Shown one piece after another: positions 1 through 8,582 of a DNA stretch of 64,000 bases (the stretch's first letter is position 1; every line of letters starts with the position of its first letter). A program made the translations under genes and the position numbers. This DNA comes from a virus. Location of the stretch: positions 1-64,000 of the IMG/VR virus record IMGVR_UViG_3300035703_000069, one strand, 5' to 3'. Below the pieces are notes generated by a model. It was not told where the DNA came from and did no database searches. It saw only the letters and a list, made by a program, of their open reading frames with translations.

Positions 1-211
1 TGTCGGGCTTGATGTTGTCGGGGAGCTCTTCGGGCTTCAGTTCCCAGCGGACGGGCTTGTTTTCGGTCGTCCAGGCGGTGTAGCCCGAGATGCCGTGGCC
101 CATGTAGCGCAAGCGCTTTTCGCCGTCGATCTTGCTGAGATTGACGTAGCGACCAGAGCCGCCGGACTCGGTGAGGACTTCTTCGAAGAAGGTTGCGTCG
201 AGGACTGCCAT
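1..211 (-). CDS. Phage protein of unknown function, 3' end cut off
   Basis: The ATG is at 211-209 and the frame stays open to the window edge, giving about 70 residues that begin MAVLDATFFEEVLTESG and continue GRYVNLSKIDGEKRLRYMG. The pattern of an N-terminal lead followed by 'NLSKIDGEKRLRYMGHGISG' and a Trp/Lys-rich stretch resembles small phage proteins that sit in replication modules and are sometimes guessed to bind single-stranded DNA; that role is a guess here. It is the downstream-most minus-strand gene visible at the left edge, so the phage genome continues to the left. Confidence concerns the gene being real, not its function. Confidence 0.7.
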   Translation of the reverse strand, partial: MAVLDATFFEEVLTESGGSGRYVNLSKIDGEKRLRYMGHGISGYTAWTTENKPVRWELKPEELPDNIKPD

Positions 212-227
212 TGGAAAGGGGGTGTTC

Positions 228-410
228 TTAAGTGAGGGGCGAAGTGCCCTTGGTTAGGACGAGGTGCGAGCGCACCAACACCTCGCATGCCTGCGAAGGT
301 GATCCGTCCGTGGCCTGGGCGAGGTCGACCAAATGCTTGTAGGCGGTGTCTGTGAGGTACAGGTGCCGCTTGCGCTTCAGCTCGCCGTAGAGGCGGTGCT
401 TGGTGCCCAA
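228..410 (-). CDS. Small ribbon-helix-helix-type DNA-binding protein
   Basis: A 60-residue protein. Its core KRHLYLTDTAYKHLVDLA followed by SPSQACEVLVR has the beta-strand, helix, turn, helix pattern of CopG/Arc-type ribbon-helix-helix repressors: a basic, hydrophobic-alternating strand, then a Ser-Pro-Ser turn before the second helix. Such proteins bind operators as dimers. It lies just upstream of the cut gene at 1-211 on the same strand, so it could autoregulate that small operon. Target unknown. Confidence 0.6.
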   Translation of the reverse strand: MGTKHRLYGELKRKRHLYLTDTAYKHLVDLAQATDGSPSQACEVLVRSHLVLTKGTSPLT

Positions 411-456
411 GGCATTTGGTCAACTGAAATCAGCCTAGTTCGGTCGAGGGGTGCCG

Positions 457-789
457 TCAACCGATCTCGGAAAGGTTGGCCGAGTCTCTTGAGTCCAGGA
501 ATGGATAGTCGTGCAGTGCGCCGCGTGTGCAGAAGGTGCGGTGACCTGACCGTTCTCGGGTGTAGGGGATCAAAGGGGGAGCGACTGCGGCGGGCGTCCG
601 GCGCCACGCGGCGTGCAGCTCGACGAAAGGAGCCAGAGCGTGTAACGACGCGCAGGCGACCTCGAATTCGGGGAAGTCGGCCTCGGTGCCACAAAGGAGC
701 GTCGCGCTGTCGCCTAAGGCGCGAACTTCGATCAGATAGGCGTAATCCCAATCAATGGTGCTGACTGGAACAGGGCGACAGCAGTTCAA
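457..789 (-). CDS. Hypothetical protein, 110 aa, TTG start
   Basis: An open frame on the same strand as its neighbours, starting at a TTG. The N-terminal half reads like a compact alpha/beta domain (TIDWDYAYLIEVRALG, then FPEFEVACASLHAL); the C-terminal half is Arg/Pro-rich and less protein-like. No family is recognised. Overlapping frames on both strands are also open because the DNA is GC-rich, so this is a modest-confidence call based on strand and spacing (47 bp before the ribbon-helix-helix gene, 97 bp after the next gene). Confidence 0.42.
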   Translation of the reverse strand: MNCCRPVPVSTIDWDYAYLIEVRALGDSATLLCGTEADFPEFEVACASLHALAPFVELHAAWRRTPAAVAPPLIPYTRERSGHRTFCTRGALHDYPFLDSRDSANLSEIG

Positions 790-885
790 AGCTGCGTTTG
801 GTTACGACACGGCAAATGTAGCGGCTATGCAGCGTTTAGGTGCTGGATTAGCACTACAGATGGTGTGAGAAATCTGCAGCAAAGC

Positions 886-1635
886 TTAAGGGCGTTTTTC
901 TTGTAGTAGATGCAGCAGCTCGTCTTCTGTGCGTGGGCCTCCCAAAGCGCTTGTCAGGGCTAGGACGGCGGGAAGCTCGGAGATCAGCTCGTCGGGGCTC
1001 CAGACATAGGTGTTTTGGATAACGCCGCGCGTGTTGGTTAGGCGTTCGGGCTCTTTGACCGGGTAGGACCCGCGCAGGATGCGGTCGAGATCAGTGATCA
1101 GATCGAGGTCCTGGTCGCGGATCAGCTTGCGGATCAGGGCGCCCCAGTTGGAAGAGATGTCTTCGGCCTGGGCGTCGGTGAAGAAGGCTTGGCGCAGGTC
1201 GATGTCCTGGGGGACGCGCAGGCCGCAGAAGACCTCGTAGAACCAGCCGGCTGAGGGGGGCTTGCCGTCCTCGGTGATGGCAAATGCTTGTGAGTAGAGA
1301 CGGCTGCTGTCCGTACCAGGAATAAGGCGCTTTTCCGTGCTATATCGGTAGACGTAGTAGTTCAGGCGTTCTATCGCGACGAAGGTGCGAGGTCCTGGGT
1401 TTTCGGTCTTGAGGTGGCGCAGACCACTGATTTGGGAGCTGTGCAGCCAGCGCACACCACCCATGGCGCAGGCGGCGAGCTCGGTCATCACAGGGTGGGA
1501 CCAGCAGTTGGTGTCCATCCAGCGGGAGAAGAGCAGCTTGAACGTGCGCCGTCCCTTTTCGTAAATCGCGGGGTAGTCCGGCACGTCCTCTTTGAAGGTG
1601 CTAGCGGGCGTGTACTCCAAAAGTGAACCGTGCAA
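886..1635 (-). CDS. Hypothetical protein, 249 aa
   Basis: A clear single-frame protein starting with ATG at 1635, rich in Trp, Tyr and Arg, predicted soluble and mostly helical. It has no motif I recognise and no obvious signal peptide, membrane segment or metal site. It is the first gene of the leftward group; the 190-bp gap to the divergent primase gene at 1829 must hold promoters for both directions. It could be a regulator or a lysogeny or early accessory function, but nothing in the sequence decides this. Confidence 0.7.
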   Translation of the reverse strand: MHGSLLEYTPASTFKEDVPDYPAIYEKGRRTFKLLFSRWMDTNCWSHPVMTELAACAMGGVRWLHSSQISGLRHLKTENPGPRTFVAIERLNYYVYRYSTEKRLIPGTDSSRLYSQAFAITEDGKPPSAGWFYEVFCGLRVPQDIDLRQAFFTDAQAEDISSNWGALIRKLIRDQDLDLITDLDRILRGSYPVKEPERLTNTRGVIQNTYVWSPDELISELPAVLALTSALGGPRTEDELLHLLQEKRP

Positions 1636-1766
1636 GGCGTGTCCTGACTCTAAATACCATATCTGCCTTAACTACTACGCTTCATACATTCTTCTTGCTT
1701 ATCGGACGCTGCCCAGAACTGGTTAGGCGGCTAGGTTGACCAGTACCTGAGAGCCGCTAGCGCAGT

Positions 1767-1797
1767 AAAAAGCCCCTCCCTGACGGGGGAAGGGGCT
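1767..1797 (-). terminator. Minus-strand intrinsic terminator in the divergent region, with a competing stem
   Basis: On the minus strand AGCCCCT (1797-1791) pairs with AGGGGCT (1777-1771), directly followed by TTTTT. The same arm also fits a second, longer-range stem: CCTGAGAGCC at 1746-1755 is perfectly complementary to GGCTCTCAGG at 1794-1803. The two helices share bases and exclude each other. As a leftward terminator it would stop transcripts running antisense out of the primase gene before the gene at 886-1635. On the plus strand it lies just upstream of the primase start (1829) and would be leader structure. Confidence 0.6.
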
Positions 1798-1828
1798 CTC
1801 AGGTGTCTCAATTACGTCTAGAGGCTAC

Positions 1829-4561
1829 ATGACGAATGGCACCAACGCAAGCGGTTTTCCCTGGAAAGGGGAGAGCGCGCTCAATTTGCTGCGTAACAAC
1901 GTCTTTCCTTCTGCTTGGCACTTTGTGCCGGTTGCTGGCAAGAAGACCTTCGTGAAGCAATGGGCTACACAGCCCCTGACGAAGGACCTCTGCATTGAGG
2001 CTTACAACGCCAACAAGGCATACAACGGCGTCGGTGTCGTTACGGGCTCCTTCTCTGATGGCTTGATCGCCCTCGATATCGACGGGCCTCTGGCTGATGC
2101 TCGCTACAAGGCGCTGGCCGGTGAGGAGTACGAGCCCTACGGCGAGGAGCAGACCATGGCCTGGACCTCGGGGAAGGAGGGCCGCAGGCAGATCCTCTAT
2201 CGGTTGCCGTCTCACATCACCGATGAGCTCTCGAGCCTCAAGACGCTGATCCTCAAGCTGGATGGCGAGTGGTATTCGGGCTCGGGCGACAAGGACCGCG
2301 TTGTCGGGGATGAGGCACTGCCCGAAGGCGAGGAGTACCAAGAGGTCGTCCTTCGGTTCAACAACTGCCAGAGCGTGCTGCCGGGCTCGGCGCACCCTGA
2401 AGGGCGGCGCTACAAGTTCCTCTCGTACAACGGGGGCATGCCGGCCAAGGCGCCGGGGTGGATCTTCGATGCTGTGCGGCCCTACCGCAAGCCGGTGGCC
2501 TTCCTCTCAGAGGAGATGGCTGAATCGGTCAAGGACCTCGGCGACACGATCATCCCGCCGCGGCAGATCCGGGGCTGGTTCTTCAAGGATGAGATCCAGG
2601 CGAAGCTCATGCCTCGGCTCACCGACCTCGTGTTCAACCACCCGGTGTTCGACGAGTACGGGTGGAAGGAGACGGGCGGCAGCAAGCCCCAGATGAAGTG
2701 CGGGTGCCCTTGGCACGGGGGGTCGTCCGGAACCACCTTCTCCTTTGCCATGGAGTCCGGCTGTTGGGATTGCAAGGCGTGCGACGTGCATGGGGACCTG
2801 CTGGACTTCGTTCACAAGATCCGCACCAACAACAAGCACGCGGGCAAGCCGTGCGGGGTGGACCTCGAGAACTACGTCGCGGAGATCACGACCGCCCTCG
2901 GATACAACTACCCGGAGGACGCCAGGGCACAGGTCGTCAAGGAGGTGCCGCGTCTCCTGCTTGATGAGGTCCAGTTCCACGAGGCACTGATCAAGATCAA
3001 CGACGAGGAGACCAACCCGGCGATTCGGATTGGCCGGATGGCGGGTCTCGCGGCTGAGACGGGGCGCCGCCTCACCGGGGTCCAGTGCCTCGCGGCGATG
3101 GAGGAGTACCGCTACTACAAGCGCTCGAAGGAGAAGAACGACAAGGCCGAGTGGTGGGAGAACGTCGAGAAGATGGACTTCCTGGTGCCGAACCTCTTGA
3201 TGAGGCCGACGCAGGTGATGCTCCACGCGGCGGGCGGTCTTGGTAAGACCTCGGCCTGTATGGGCCTCGCCAAGGCCGTGGGGCGCGGCGAGAGCATGCG
3301 AATCCGGGGGATCGACCTACCGGTGAAGCAGGGCACCGTCCTCTGGATTCAGAACGACCAGAACCCGGCGAAGCTGCTGCGTGACTGCGAGGACAACGGC
3401 ATCCACCCCGCCGTGGACAAGTGGTTCATCGTCAAGCGGGGGTGGCAGCTCAACCACGAGCAGGAGATGGTCTCCTGGATCAAGGCGTACAAGCCCGCCC
3501 TCGTGGTCGTGGACTCCATCGGCTCCTGCTCCACTCAGATGCAGATCGAGGAGAAGGACAAGGCGTTCGCACACCCCCTGTACTTCTACGCCGACAAGAA
3601 CGGGGATCCCACTGATGGGGGCTTCCCGGCGACGACGTTCATCTGGATCCACCACGACAACGCTCACGGGGACGCCAGGGGCACCCGCTACCTGATCAAT
3701 GCCATCGATGAGCAGTGGCACCTCCGGCCGACCACCGAGGACGAGCGTGAGGCAATCCGCGAGAAGGGCAGCAACCCCTCGAACTGCCGCATGATCGCGA
3801 TCAAGAAGTCACGCCTCGGGCGCCAGGGGGACTTGCTGGTGGTGGAGCGCGATGAGAACTTCGCGTACTCGGTTTCGGACTACACCCCGACTGAGCGGCG
3901 CGAGGACGACGGGAAGGGTGCTCCGGAGCCTCACACGATGGCGCTGCGCATCGTCAAGGACCGCGTCAGGGAGGCGTGCGAAGAGGGCGCGACCCTCAAG
4001 GACCGGATGACCGCCAAGGAGGTCTGGGAGCGCCTTGTGGAGGAGATGAACGGTCAGCTTCGTTTACCGCCCTCGAGCAAGACGGTGAAGCGCTGGTTGG
4101 ATCGGTGGGTGGAAGACGGGGTGCTCTCTCAGGGCAAGCCCCTGCCTGTTGAAGGACAGCGCAAACCGGCTCCTTCCTATACGCTTCCCCCCTCCTGTAC
4201 ACGCGCGTTGCGTATGGAGAAGAGGCTCGTGTCCGTCCTTCCCCGAGAACGGTTGCAGGAGAACGGATCTTTGAAAGAACACGCTGAGTGCCGGGAGGAG
4301 GGTGTCTCTTCATCCGAGGACGTGACCAACTCGCCCTTGGTTGGCGAGCAAACTACTCAGAGAATGAACGGACACGCGCCGGATGAGGTCAAGATGTCTG
4401 TTCAGGAGATCCCTGTCCCCGAGGGCGATCTCGTGGATGAGCGCCCAAAAGGCACTTCTAAGCACACTAAAGAGGAATCCGAAGCTCAACCCCCCGCTCG
4501 AAGGGAGCTGAGGTACTACCAGGGACCCGAGGACGACTTCTCCGCGCTGTTCGAGGAATGA
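1829..4561 (+). CDS. Primase-helicase: prim-pol-like N-terminus, zinc finger, RecA-like ATPase
   Basis: A 910-residue replication protein. Residues about 15-230 resemble the bifunctional primase/polymerase (prim-pol) fold, with LIALDIDG as the acidic metal-binding strand and a GSAHPEGRRY segment. About residues 285-330 carry a CHC2-type zinc-finger-like stretch (CGCPWHGG, then CWDCKACDVHGDLLDF). The RecA-like helicase core begins near residue 465 with Walker A HAAGGLGKTS and Walker B ALVVVDSIG. A long, charged, probably disordered tail ends the protein. It would prime and unwind DNA for the polymerase encoded just downstream. The last 46 bp overlap an antisense gene at 4516-4740. First gene of the rightward operon. 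Confidence 0.85.
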   Translation: MTNGTNASGFPWKGESALNLLRNNVFPSAWHFVPVAGKKTFVKQWATQPLTKDLCIEAYNANKAYNGVGVVTGSFSDGLIALDIDGPLADARYKALAGEEYEPYGEEQTMAWTSGKEGRRQILYRLPSHITDELSSLKTLILKLDGEWYSGSGDKDRVVGDEALPEGEEYQEVVLRFNNCQSVLPGSAHPEGRRYKFLSYNGGMPAKAPGWIFDAVRPYRKPVAFLSEEMAESVKDLGDTIIPPRQIRGWFFKDEIQAKLMPRLTDLVFNHPVFDEYGWKETGGSKPQMKCGCPWHGGSSGTTFSFAMESGCWDCKACDVHGDLLDFVHKIRTNNKHAGKPCGVDLENYVAEITTALGYNYPEDARAQVVKEVPRLLLDEVQFHEALIKINDEETNPAIRIGRMAGLAAETGRRLTGVQCLAAMEEYRYYKRSKEKNDKAEWWENVEKMDFLVPNLLMRPTQVMLHAAGGLGKTSACMGLAKAVGRGESMRIRGIDLPVKQGTVLWIQNDQNPAKLLRDCEDNGIHPAVDKWFIVKRGWQLNHEQEMVSWIKAYKPALVVVDSIGSCSTQMQIEEKDKAFAHPLYFYADKNGDPTDGGFPATTFIWIHHDNAHGDARGTRYLINAIDEQWHLRPTTEDEREAIREKGSNPSNCRMIAIKKSRLGRQGDLLVVERDENFAYSVSDYTPTERREDDGKGAPEPHTMALRIVKDRVREACEEGATLKDRMTAKEVWERLVEEMNGQLRLPPSSKTVKRWLDRWVEDGVLSQGKPLPVEGQRKPAPSYTLPPSCTRALRMEKRLVSVLPRERLQENGSLKEHAECREEGVSSSEDVTNSPLVGEQTTQRMNGHAPDEVKMSVQEIPVPEGDLVDERPKGTSKHTKEESEAQPPARRELRYYQGPEDDFSALFEE

Positions 4562-4740
4562 CGCAGGTCGCGGGCCATGTCCTCGAGGCCCTGCAGCATC
4601 AGGTTGCAGATCAGCGCCTTGGCGCTGAAGTGACCGCGGATCAGGGAGCTCGTCAATTTCTTGAGCTCCCCGAGGTCGGTGCATTCCTCAACCTGGCGTA
4701 AGGCTGCTTCCTCCGCAAATTTCAGCGAGAGGTTGTCCAT
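4516..4740 (-). CDS. Small antisense gene between primase and polymerase
   Basis: A 74-residue protein from ATG at 4740: MDNLSLKFAEEAALRQVEEC, then DLGELKKLTSSLIRGHFSAK and a hydrophobic ICNLMLQGLEDM segment. It reads as a genuine amphipathic helical protein and resembles short cyanobacterial/cyanophage hypotheticals with a LIRGHF-like core. Its frame is also open upstream, opposite the polymerase gene, but the natural start is the ATG in the gap. It is convergent with the primase-helicase and overlaps its last 46 bp. The plus strand of the 4562-4764 gap contains no gene. Function unknown. Confidence 0.65.
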   Translation of the reverse strand: MDNLSLKFAEEAALRQVEECTDLGELKKLTSSLIRGHFSAKALICNLMLQGLEDMARDLRHSSNSAEKSSSGPW

Positions 4741-4764
4741 CCGCTCAATCGCAGTTATTTCACG

Positions 4765-6717
4765 ATGCCGACGCTGACTACTGAGAGTGTGAAGAAAGTC
4801 CTCGATGATGTGGACTTCGCCGTTGTCCATGGCCCGCAAGATGCCGGGCTCGTGGCGCTTTGGGTTCGGCAGAACGCAGTTGCCGCAACGGCTTTGGGTG
4901 TTGACACAGAAACAACAGGCCTCGACCCGCATGCCAACCGAGTGCGTTTGATTCAGGTCGCATCTAAAGAATCCGTTCTGATTGTTGATCTCGATGGCTT
5001 TCGTCGTGGCGAGAGTCGCTACGTGGATTGGTATGCACCGGGACTTCGTGAATTGGCGGAGCTGCTTGAGGGGCCGAAGCTCAAGGTGTTGCAAAATGCT
5101 GCATTTGATCTGAACTTTCTGATGGGAGAGGGCATCGTCCTCGGTGGGCCAATCTTTGACACGATGGTTGCAGCTAAAATAATCAATAATGGTAGTGGTG
5201 TTAAAAACGACTTAGGTGCAATCGTTAGGCGCAATCTCAATTACGAGCTTCCCAAAGAGCTACAGAAAGCGAACTGGGCGGGTGAGATCACTGCTGAGAT
5301 GTTCGAGTACGGCGCTCGTGACGCGCTCTGCTTGCCGTGGTTGGCAGAGCTACTGGCAACGGCTCTGAAGAAGAGCCGGGTGCCGAGTGGAAAGCTGTTG
5401 TGGGAGGTGTTCGCACTCGAGATGAAGGTGCTTCGGCCCATTGCCCTGATGCAGTGGCATGGGTTCGGGTTCGACAAGGAGCCTGCGATCAAGTTGCGGG
5501 ACACCCTGCACGAGAACTCCGAAGCGCTCAAGATCGTTCTGCTGGAGCACCTCGACGCGGAGATCAGGCGACTCAATCCGAACGAGCCGCAGATCTGGCT
5601 GCCGCGTTACGAAGGCACGAACGAGTTCAACACGCAGGAGAAGGACACAGGCTCGATCCGGCTTGGGACCAAGAAAAAGAAAGGCTTCAATCCGAGGTCG
5701 ACTGATCAGATGGTCGTTCGCATGACGCAGGCTGGCATCAAGCTCAGGCCTAATGAGAAGGGAAAGCTGAGCCTTGATCAGAACTTGTTGGCATTTCTAA
5801 GGAAGACCAACCCGCTGATTGATGAGTATCTGATCTGGAAGGAATCAGTGACGCAGGTCACGCAGATCGAGAAGCTCATCGAGTCCGTCGGTGCTGATGG
5901 CAGGATTCACTGCAATTACAGGCAAATGGGTACAGATACAGGACGGCTGAGCGCGGCTTCTCCGAATCTGCAACAGGTGAACCGCTCGGCAGATTTCCGC
6001 AGCAAGTTCTTGGCCGCTCTCGGAAAAGTCCTTGTGGTGGCTGACTTCTCGCAGATCGAACTGCGTGTAGCGGCCGAGCTAAGCGGTGAAAAAATTATGA
6101 TTCAAGCGTATGCAGATGGAAGAGATCTGCATACAGAGACAGCAGCAAGGCTGAAAGGAGTAGATCAAGATAAGGTGACTAAAGATGATAGAACATCCGC
6201 AAAAATTGCCAACTTCGGATTGCTCTATGGAGCGGGTCCAGCCACACTCAGAAAGCAAGCGGTTGCTCAGTACGGTGTGGATATGACACCAACGGAAGCG
6301 AAGGAAATTGTTGACGGTTTCCGTGAGGCGTACCCACGTCTCTACGACTGGCAGCAGGAAGAAGGCACTTCTACATCCGAGTGCGTTTACACCGCCATTG
6401 GACGCAGGCGCCAACTGCACGGGTTCAACGATAAGTACACAACGCGGATCAATACGCAGGTACAAGGGACAGCAGGAGACATTGCCAAGATTGCTATCGG
6501 TAAAATCTGGGAGAAACTACGTGGTGTTCCTGCTGATACGGCAAAGCTCATCTCAATGGTGCATGACGAGATCGTTCTAGAGGTTCAGGAAGAAGAGGCT
6601 GAGCATTGGGCTACTGCCTTGAAGGAAGCGATGGAGTCTGCAGGAGCTGAGGTTTGTCAGCAAGTGCCGATCGTTGCTGAGGTGTCGTGGGGCAAAACTT
6701 GGGCTGATGCCAAATAA
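4765..6717 (+). CDS. polA-like: Family A DNA polymerase with 3'-5' exonuclease domain
   Basis: A 650-residue replicative polymerase of the phage Pol I type. The proofreading exonuclease is at about residues 30-210: Exo I GVDTETTGLD, Exo II NAAFDLNFL, Exo III YGARDAL. The polymerase domain has motif A VVADFSQIELRVAAE (metal-binding Asp), motif B KIANFGLLYGAG and motif C MVHDEIVLEV (catalytic His-Asp). No 5'-3' exonuclease domain is present, as is usual for phage enzymes. All catalytic residues looked for are there, so it should be active. It follows the primase-helicase and precedes the cyAbrB gene on the same strand. Confidence 0.95.
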   Translation: MPTLTTESVKKVLDDVDFAVVHGPQDAGLVALWVRQNAVAATALGVDTETTGLDPHANRVRLIQVASKESVLIVDLDGFRRGESRYVDWYAPGLRELAELLEGPKLKVLQNAAFDLNFLMGEGIVLGGPIFDTMVAAKIINNGSGVKNDLGAIVRRNLNYELPKELQKANWAGEITAEMFEYGARDALCLPWLAELLATALKKSRVPSGKLLWEVFALEMKVLRPIALMQWHGFGFDKEPAIKLRDTLHENSEALKIVLLEHLDAEIRRLNPNEPQIWLPRYEGTNEFNTQEKDTGSIRLGTKKKKGFNPRSTDQMVVRMTQAGIKLRPNEKGKLSLDQNLLAFLRKTNPLIDEYLIWKESVTQVTQIEKLIESVGADGRIHCNYRQMGTDTGRLSAASPNLQQVNRSADFRSKFLAALGKVLVVADFSQIELRVAAELSGEKIMIQAYADGRDLHTETAARLKGVDQDKVTKDDRTSAKIANFGLLYGAGPATLRKQAVAQYGVDMTPTEAKEIVDGFREAYPRLYDWQQEEGTSTSECVYTAIGRRRQLHGFNDKYTTRINTQVQGTAGDIAKIAIGKIWEKLRGVPADTAKLISMVHDEIVLEVQEEEAEHWATALKEAMESAGAEVCQQVPIVAEVSWGKTWADAK

Positions 6718-6773
6718 CCGCTTTCCTTTTGCTGACATCCTCCCTAACCTGGTTAGTCCATTTCTATATCCCA

Positions 6774-7160
6774 ATGCTGACTGGAGCGGACCTGATCGCC
6801 TTCGTCAAAGAAAACGACGGTATGAACCAGATGGAGCTTGCTCGTGGTGCGGGTTATCTCCGCGTTACTAAGACAGGTCGTGAGCAGGTACTTGTCAAGC
6901 AGTTCTACAACTCGCTGCTTGCTGCTAAAGGCATGCCTATTCCCCTGGGGCGTACTCCGGGTAAGAGCGCACAGTTTGCGACCTCGGTGCACAAGTCTGG
7001 TGTGATCCTGCTGGGCAAGACCTACTCGGAGAAGTTCGGCCTCAACCCGGGAGATGAGCTTGAGATTCTCCTTGAGGAGGACTGCATCAAGCTGGTGCCC
7101 CTGCCTGTGCAGCCTGTGGCGGCCCCTGTGGTCAAGAAGGTCGTTCTGACTGTGGCTTGA
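6774..7160 (+). CDS. cyAbrB-family transcription regulator
   Basis: A 128-residue protein when started at the ATG at 6774 (LTGADLIAFVKEN), which matches the usual N-terminus of the family better than the longer open frame. Residues about 15-50 (MELARGAGYLRVTKTGREQV, then FYNSLLAAKGMP) and the C-terminal AbrB-like swapped-hairpin part (VHKSGVILLGKTYSEKFGLN, then PGDELEILL) together are the signature of cyanobacterial AbrB-like regulators. Host cyAbrB proteins act broadly on carbon, nitrogen and stress genes. In a phage it could reprogramme host transcription or set the lysis/lysogeny choice. It lies 56 bp after the polymerase. Family call strong; target unknown. Confidence 0.85.
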   Translation: MLTGADLIAFVKENDGMNQMELARGAGYLRVTKTGREQVLVKQFYNSLLAAKGMPIPLGRTPGKSAQFATSVHKSGVILLGKTYSEKFGLNPGDELEILLEEDCIKLVPLPVQPVAAPVVKKVVLTVA

Positions 7161-7161
7161 G

Positions 7162-7380
7162 TTGAGCGCGTCAGAGGCCCGGGCTCGGTATTTGCGGAAG
7201 CTCGTCCACATTGCAGAGAAGCTGCCGAACGGGTTGCTTCAACGCCTGGTGGACGACGCTCAGTTCTTCGAGGACTGGAACCTCCGCAAGCGCCGGGCTC
7301 GGGCTTCCGCGCGTCTGGCTCAGTACAAGGGGTGGGAGGTCAAGGCCGAAGAGCGCTACTGGAAGGGCGTTCGGCGCTGA
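7162..7380 (+). CDS. Hypothetical helical protein, TTG start
   Basis: A 72-residue Arg/Ala-rich protein beginning at TTG 7162, one base after the cyAbrB stop codon, so probably translationally coupled. The sequence (ARYLRKLVHIAEKLPNGLLQ, then RLVDDAQFFEDW) predicts two or three amphipathic helices. No known domain is recognised. Its place between two regulators suggests a small accessory of the same switch, but that is inference only. Confidence 0.6.
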   Translation: MSASEARARYLRKLVHIAEKLPNGLLQRLVDDAQFFEDWNLRKRRARASARLAQYKGWEVKAEERYWKGVRR

Positions 7381-7474
7381 CCTGACGGGGACGCTCTGCA
7401 GATGCCCCCTAGATTGGTTGGGCCTGCGGTGCAACCACACCCAGGCCCCGGATCACCCAAGTCGCAAAGCGATC

Positions 7475-8236
7475 ATGAACATTCAAGCGCTTCAGAGCCG
7501 TTCGTGGAATGGCACCCCGATCTCGCGGCGTACGACGGATGGGTACGTCAACGCCACGGCCATGTGCCGCGCGAATGGCAGGCAGTGGTCTAAGTACCGC
7601 GAAACCGACCGATGCCAGGAGTACATCGACGCGCTCGCTGAAACCTCCGATTTTGGAGGTTTGAGCCCGATCGAGACACGAGCTGGAAATGGTGGAGGCA
7701 CCTGGGTTCATCCCCAGGTCGCTGTCGACCTAGCCCGTTGGATCAGCGCTCCCTTCGCCGTCTGGATGGACGGCTGGTTCCTGGAAGAGCTGGAGGTTCG
7801 AGGTTCTCAAGTGCGGGACACGCCACCTGAGTTCGCGGCTCTTCCTGTGGAAGCCATGCTCACCACGCTGGAGCGGGCTGCGATCCTCATGGAGCAGTTC
7901 GGCGGTCTCGACGATCGGGATCAGCTGCTGTTCCGAGATCTGACTCGCAATACCGTGCTGCGAGCTGCAGGCTCCACCATCGCGCTGCCTCCAGCCCCCG
8001 AGGACGAAGAACTCACGCTCTCGGATGCCTGGTTGGAAGTGACCGGGTCGCCTCTGCCTCGGCGGGATGGTCCGGGTGTCGGTCGTCTGGTTGCCGCGCT
8101 CTACCGGGAGGAGTTCGACAAGGAGCCACCGACTCGTATGCAATACGTCGATGGTGCCCCTCGTCAGGTCAAGAGCTACAAGCGTGGCTGGCTGGTGGAA
8201 GCGGTCAAAGCCGTGTGGAGCCGCGTCAGCGACTGA
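7475..8236 (+). CDS. KilA-N domain protein
   Basis: A 253-residue protein from the ATG at 7475 (MNIQALQSRSWNGTPISRR). Residues 10-100 form a KilA-N domain: RTTDGYVNATAMCRANGRQW and SKYRETDR at the start, and WVHPQVAVDLARWISAPFAV at the end. KilA-N proteins of temperate phages are DNA-binding anti-repressors or regulators. The C-terminal 150 residues are unrecognised. The upstream gap 7381-7474 holds an inverted repeat (GGGCCTG and CAGGCCC, about 14 nt apart) that may be leader structure. Same-strand gene of the regulatory operon. Confidence 0.8.
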   Translation: MNIQALQSRSWNGTPISRRTTDGYVNATAMCRANGRQWSKYRETDRCQEYIDALAETSDFGGLSPIETRAGNGGGTWVHPQVAVDLARWISAPFAVWMDGWFLEELEVRGSQVRDTPPEFAALPVEAMLTTLERAAILMEQFGGLDDRDQLLFRDLTRNTVLRAAGSTIALPPAPEDEELTLSDAWLEVTGSPLPRRDGPGVGRLVAALYREEFDKEPPTRMQYVDGAPRQVKSYKRGWLVEAVKAVWSRVSD

Positions 8237-8307
8237 CCAGTTCGCTCTGGGGTGGGGCTCCAACCAAGACGTGAATGCGCTAGTCTTCGCGTAGATGCAC
8301 GTGAGTC

Positions 8308-8580
8308 GTGGCTGCCGACCTCGGGGTTGTCATTCTTCAGGAGCTCCGCTCCATCAGTCAGCGTCTCGAGCAGTTGGAGCAAGCTCTGCCGGCTGTCGAT
8401 CGCACTTGGCTGACGCCCACTGAGATGAGCAAGCTTTGCGGGGTCACCCCTCGGACACTGCAGAGCTATGTCTCAAGCGGTCGCTTGGGGCAAGCCAGCT
8501 TCAAGCGTGAAGCTCGGGGTAAGACGTTCAACTACCGGTACCACCGCGAGTTGGCCTTGCGGGATCTCGGGCTCCGCTGA
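8308..8580 (+). CDS. Excisionase-like / MerR-type winged-helix protein
   Basis: A 90-residue protein from GTG 8308. An N-terminal helix (LQELRSISQRLEQLEQAL, coiled-coil-like) is followed by a small helix-turn-helix: TWLTPTEMSKLCGVTPRTLQ, SYVSSGRLGQA and a basic wing (FKREARGKTFNYRY). This is the arrangement of MerR-like/excisionase DNA-binding domains. It is convergent with the integrase, stop codons 2 bp apart, which fits a recombination directionality factor. It could instead be a plain repressor. Confidence 0.65.
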   Translation: MAADLGVVILQELRSISQRLEQLEQALPAVDRTWLTPTEMSKLCGVTPRTLQSYVSSGRLGQASFKREARGKTFNYRYHRELALRDLGLR

Positions 8581-8582
8581 GC

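Noticed and set aside
2507-3226. Several long minus-strand frames opposite the primase-helicase
   Set aside because: GC-rich third positions keep the antisense frame open; the products are low-complexity Val/Leu/Arg strings, and the plus-strand gene has clear domains.
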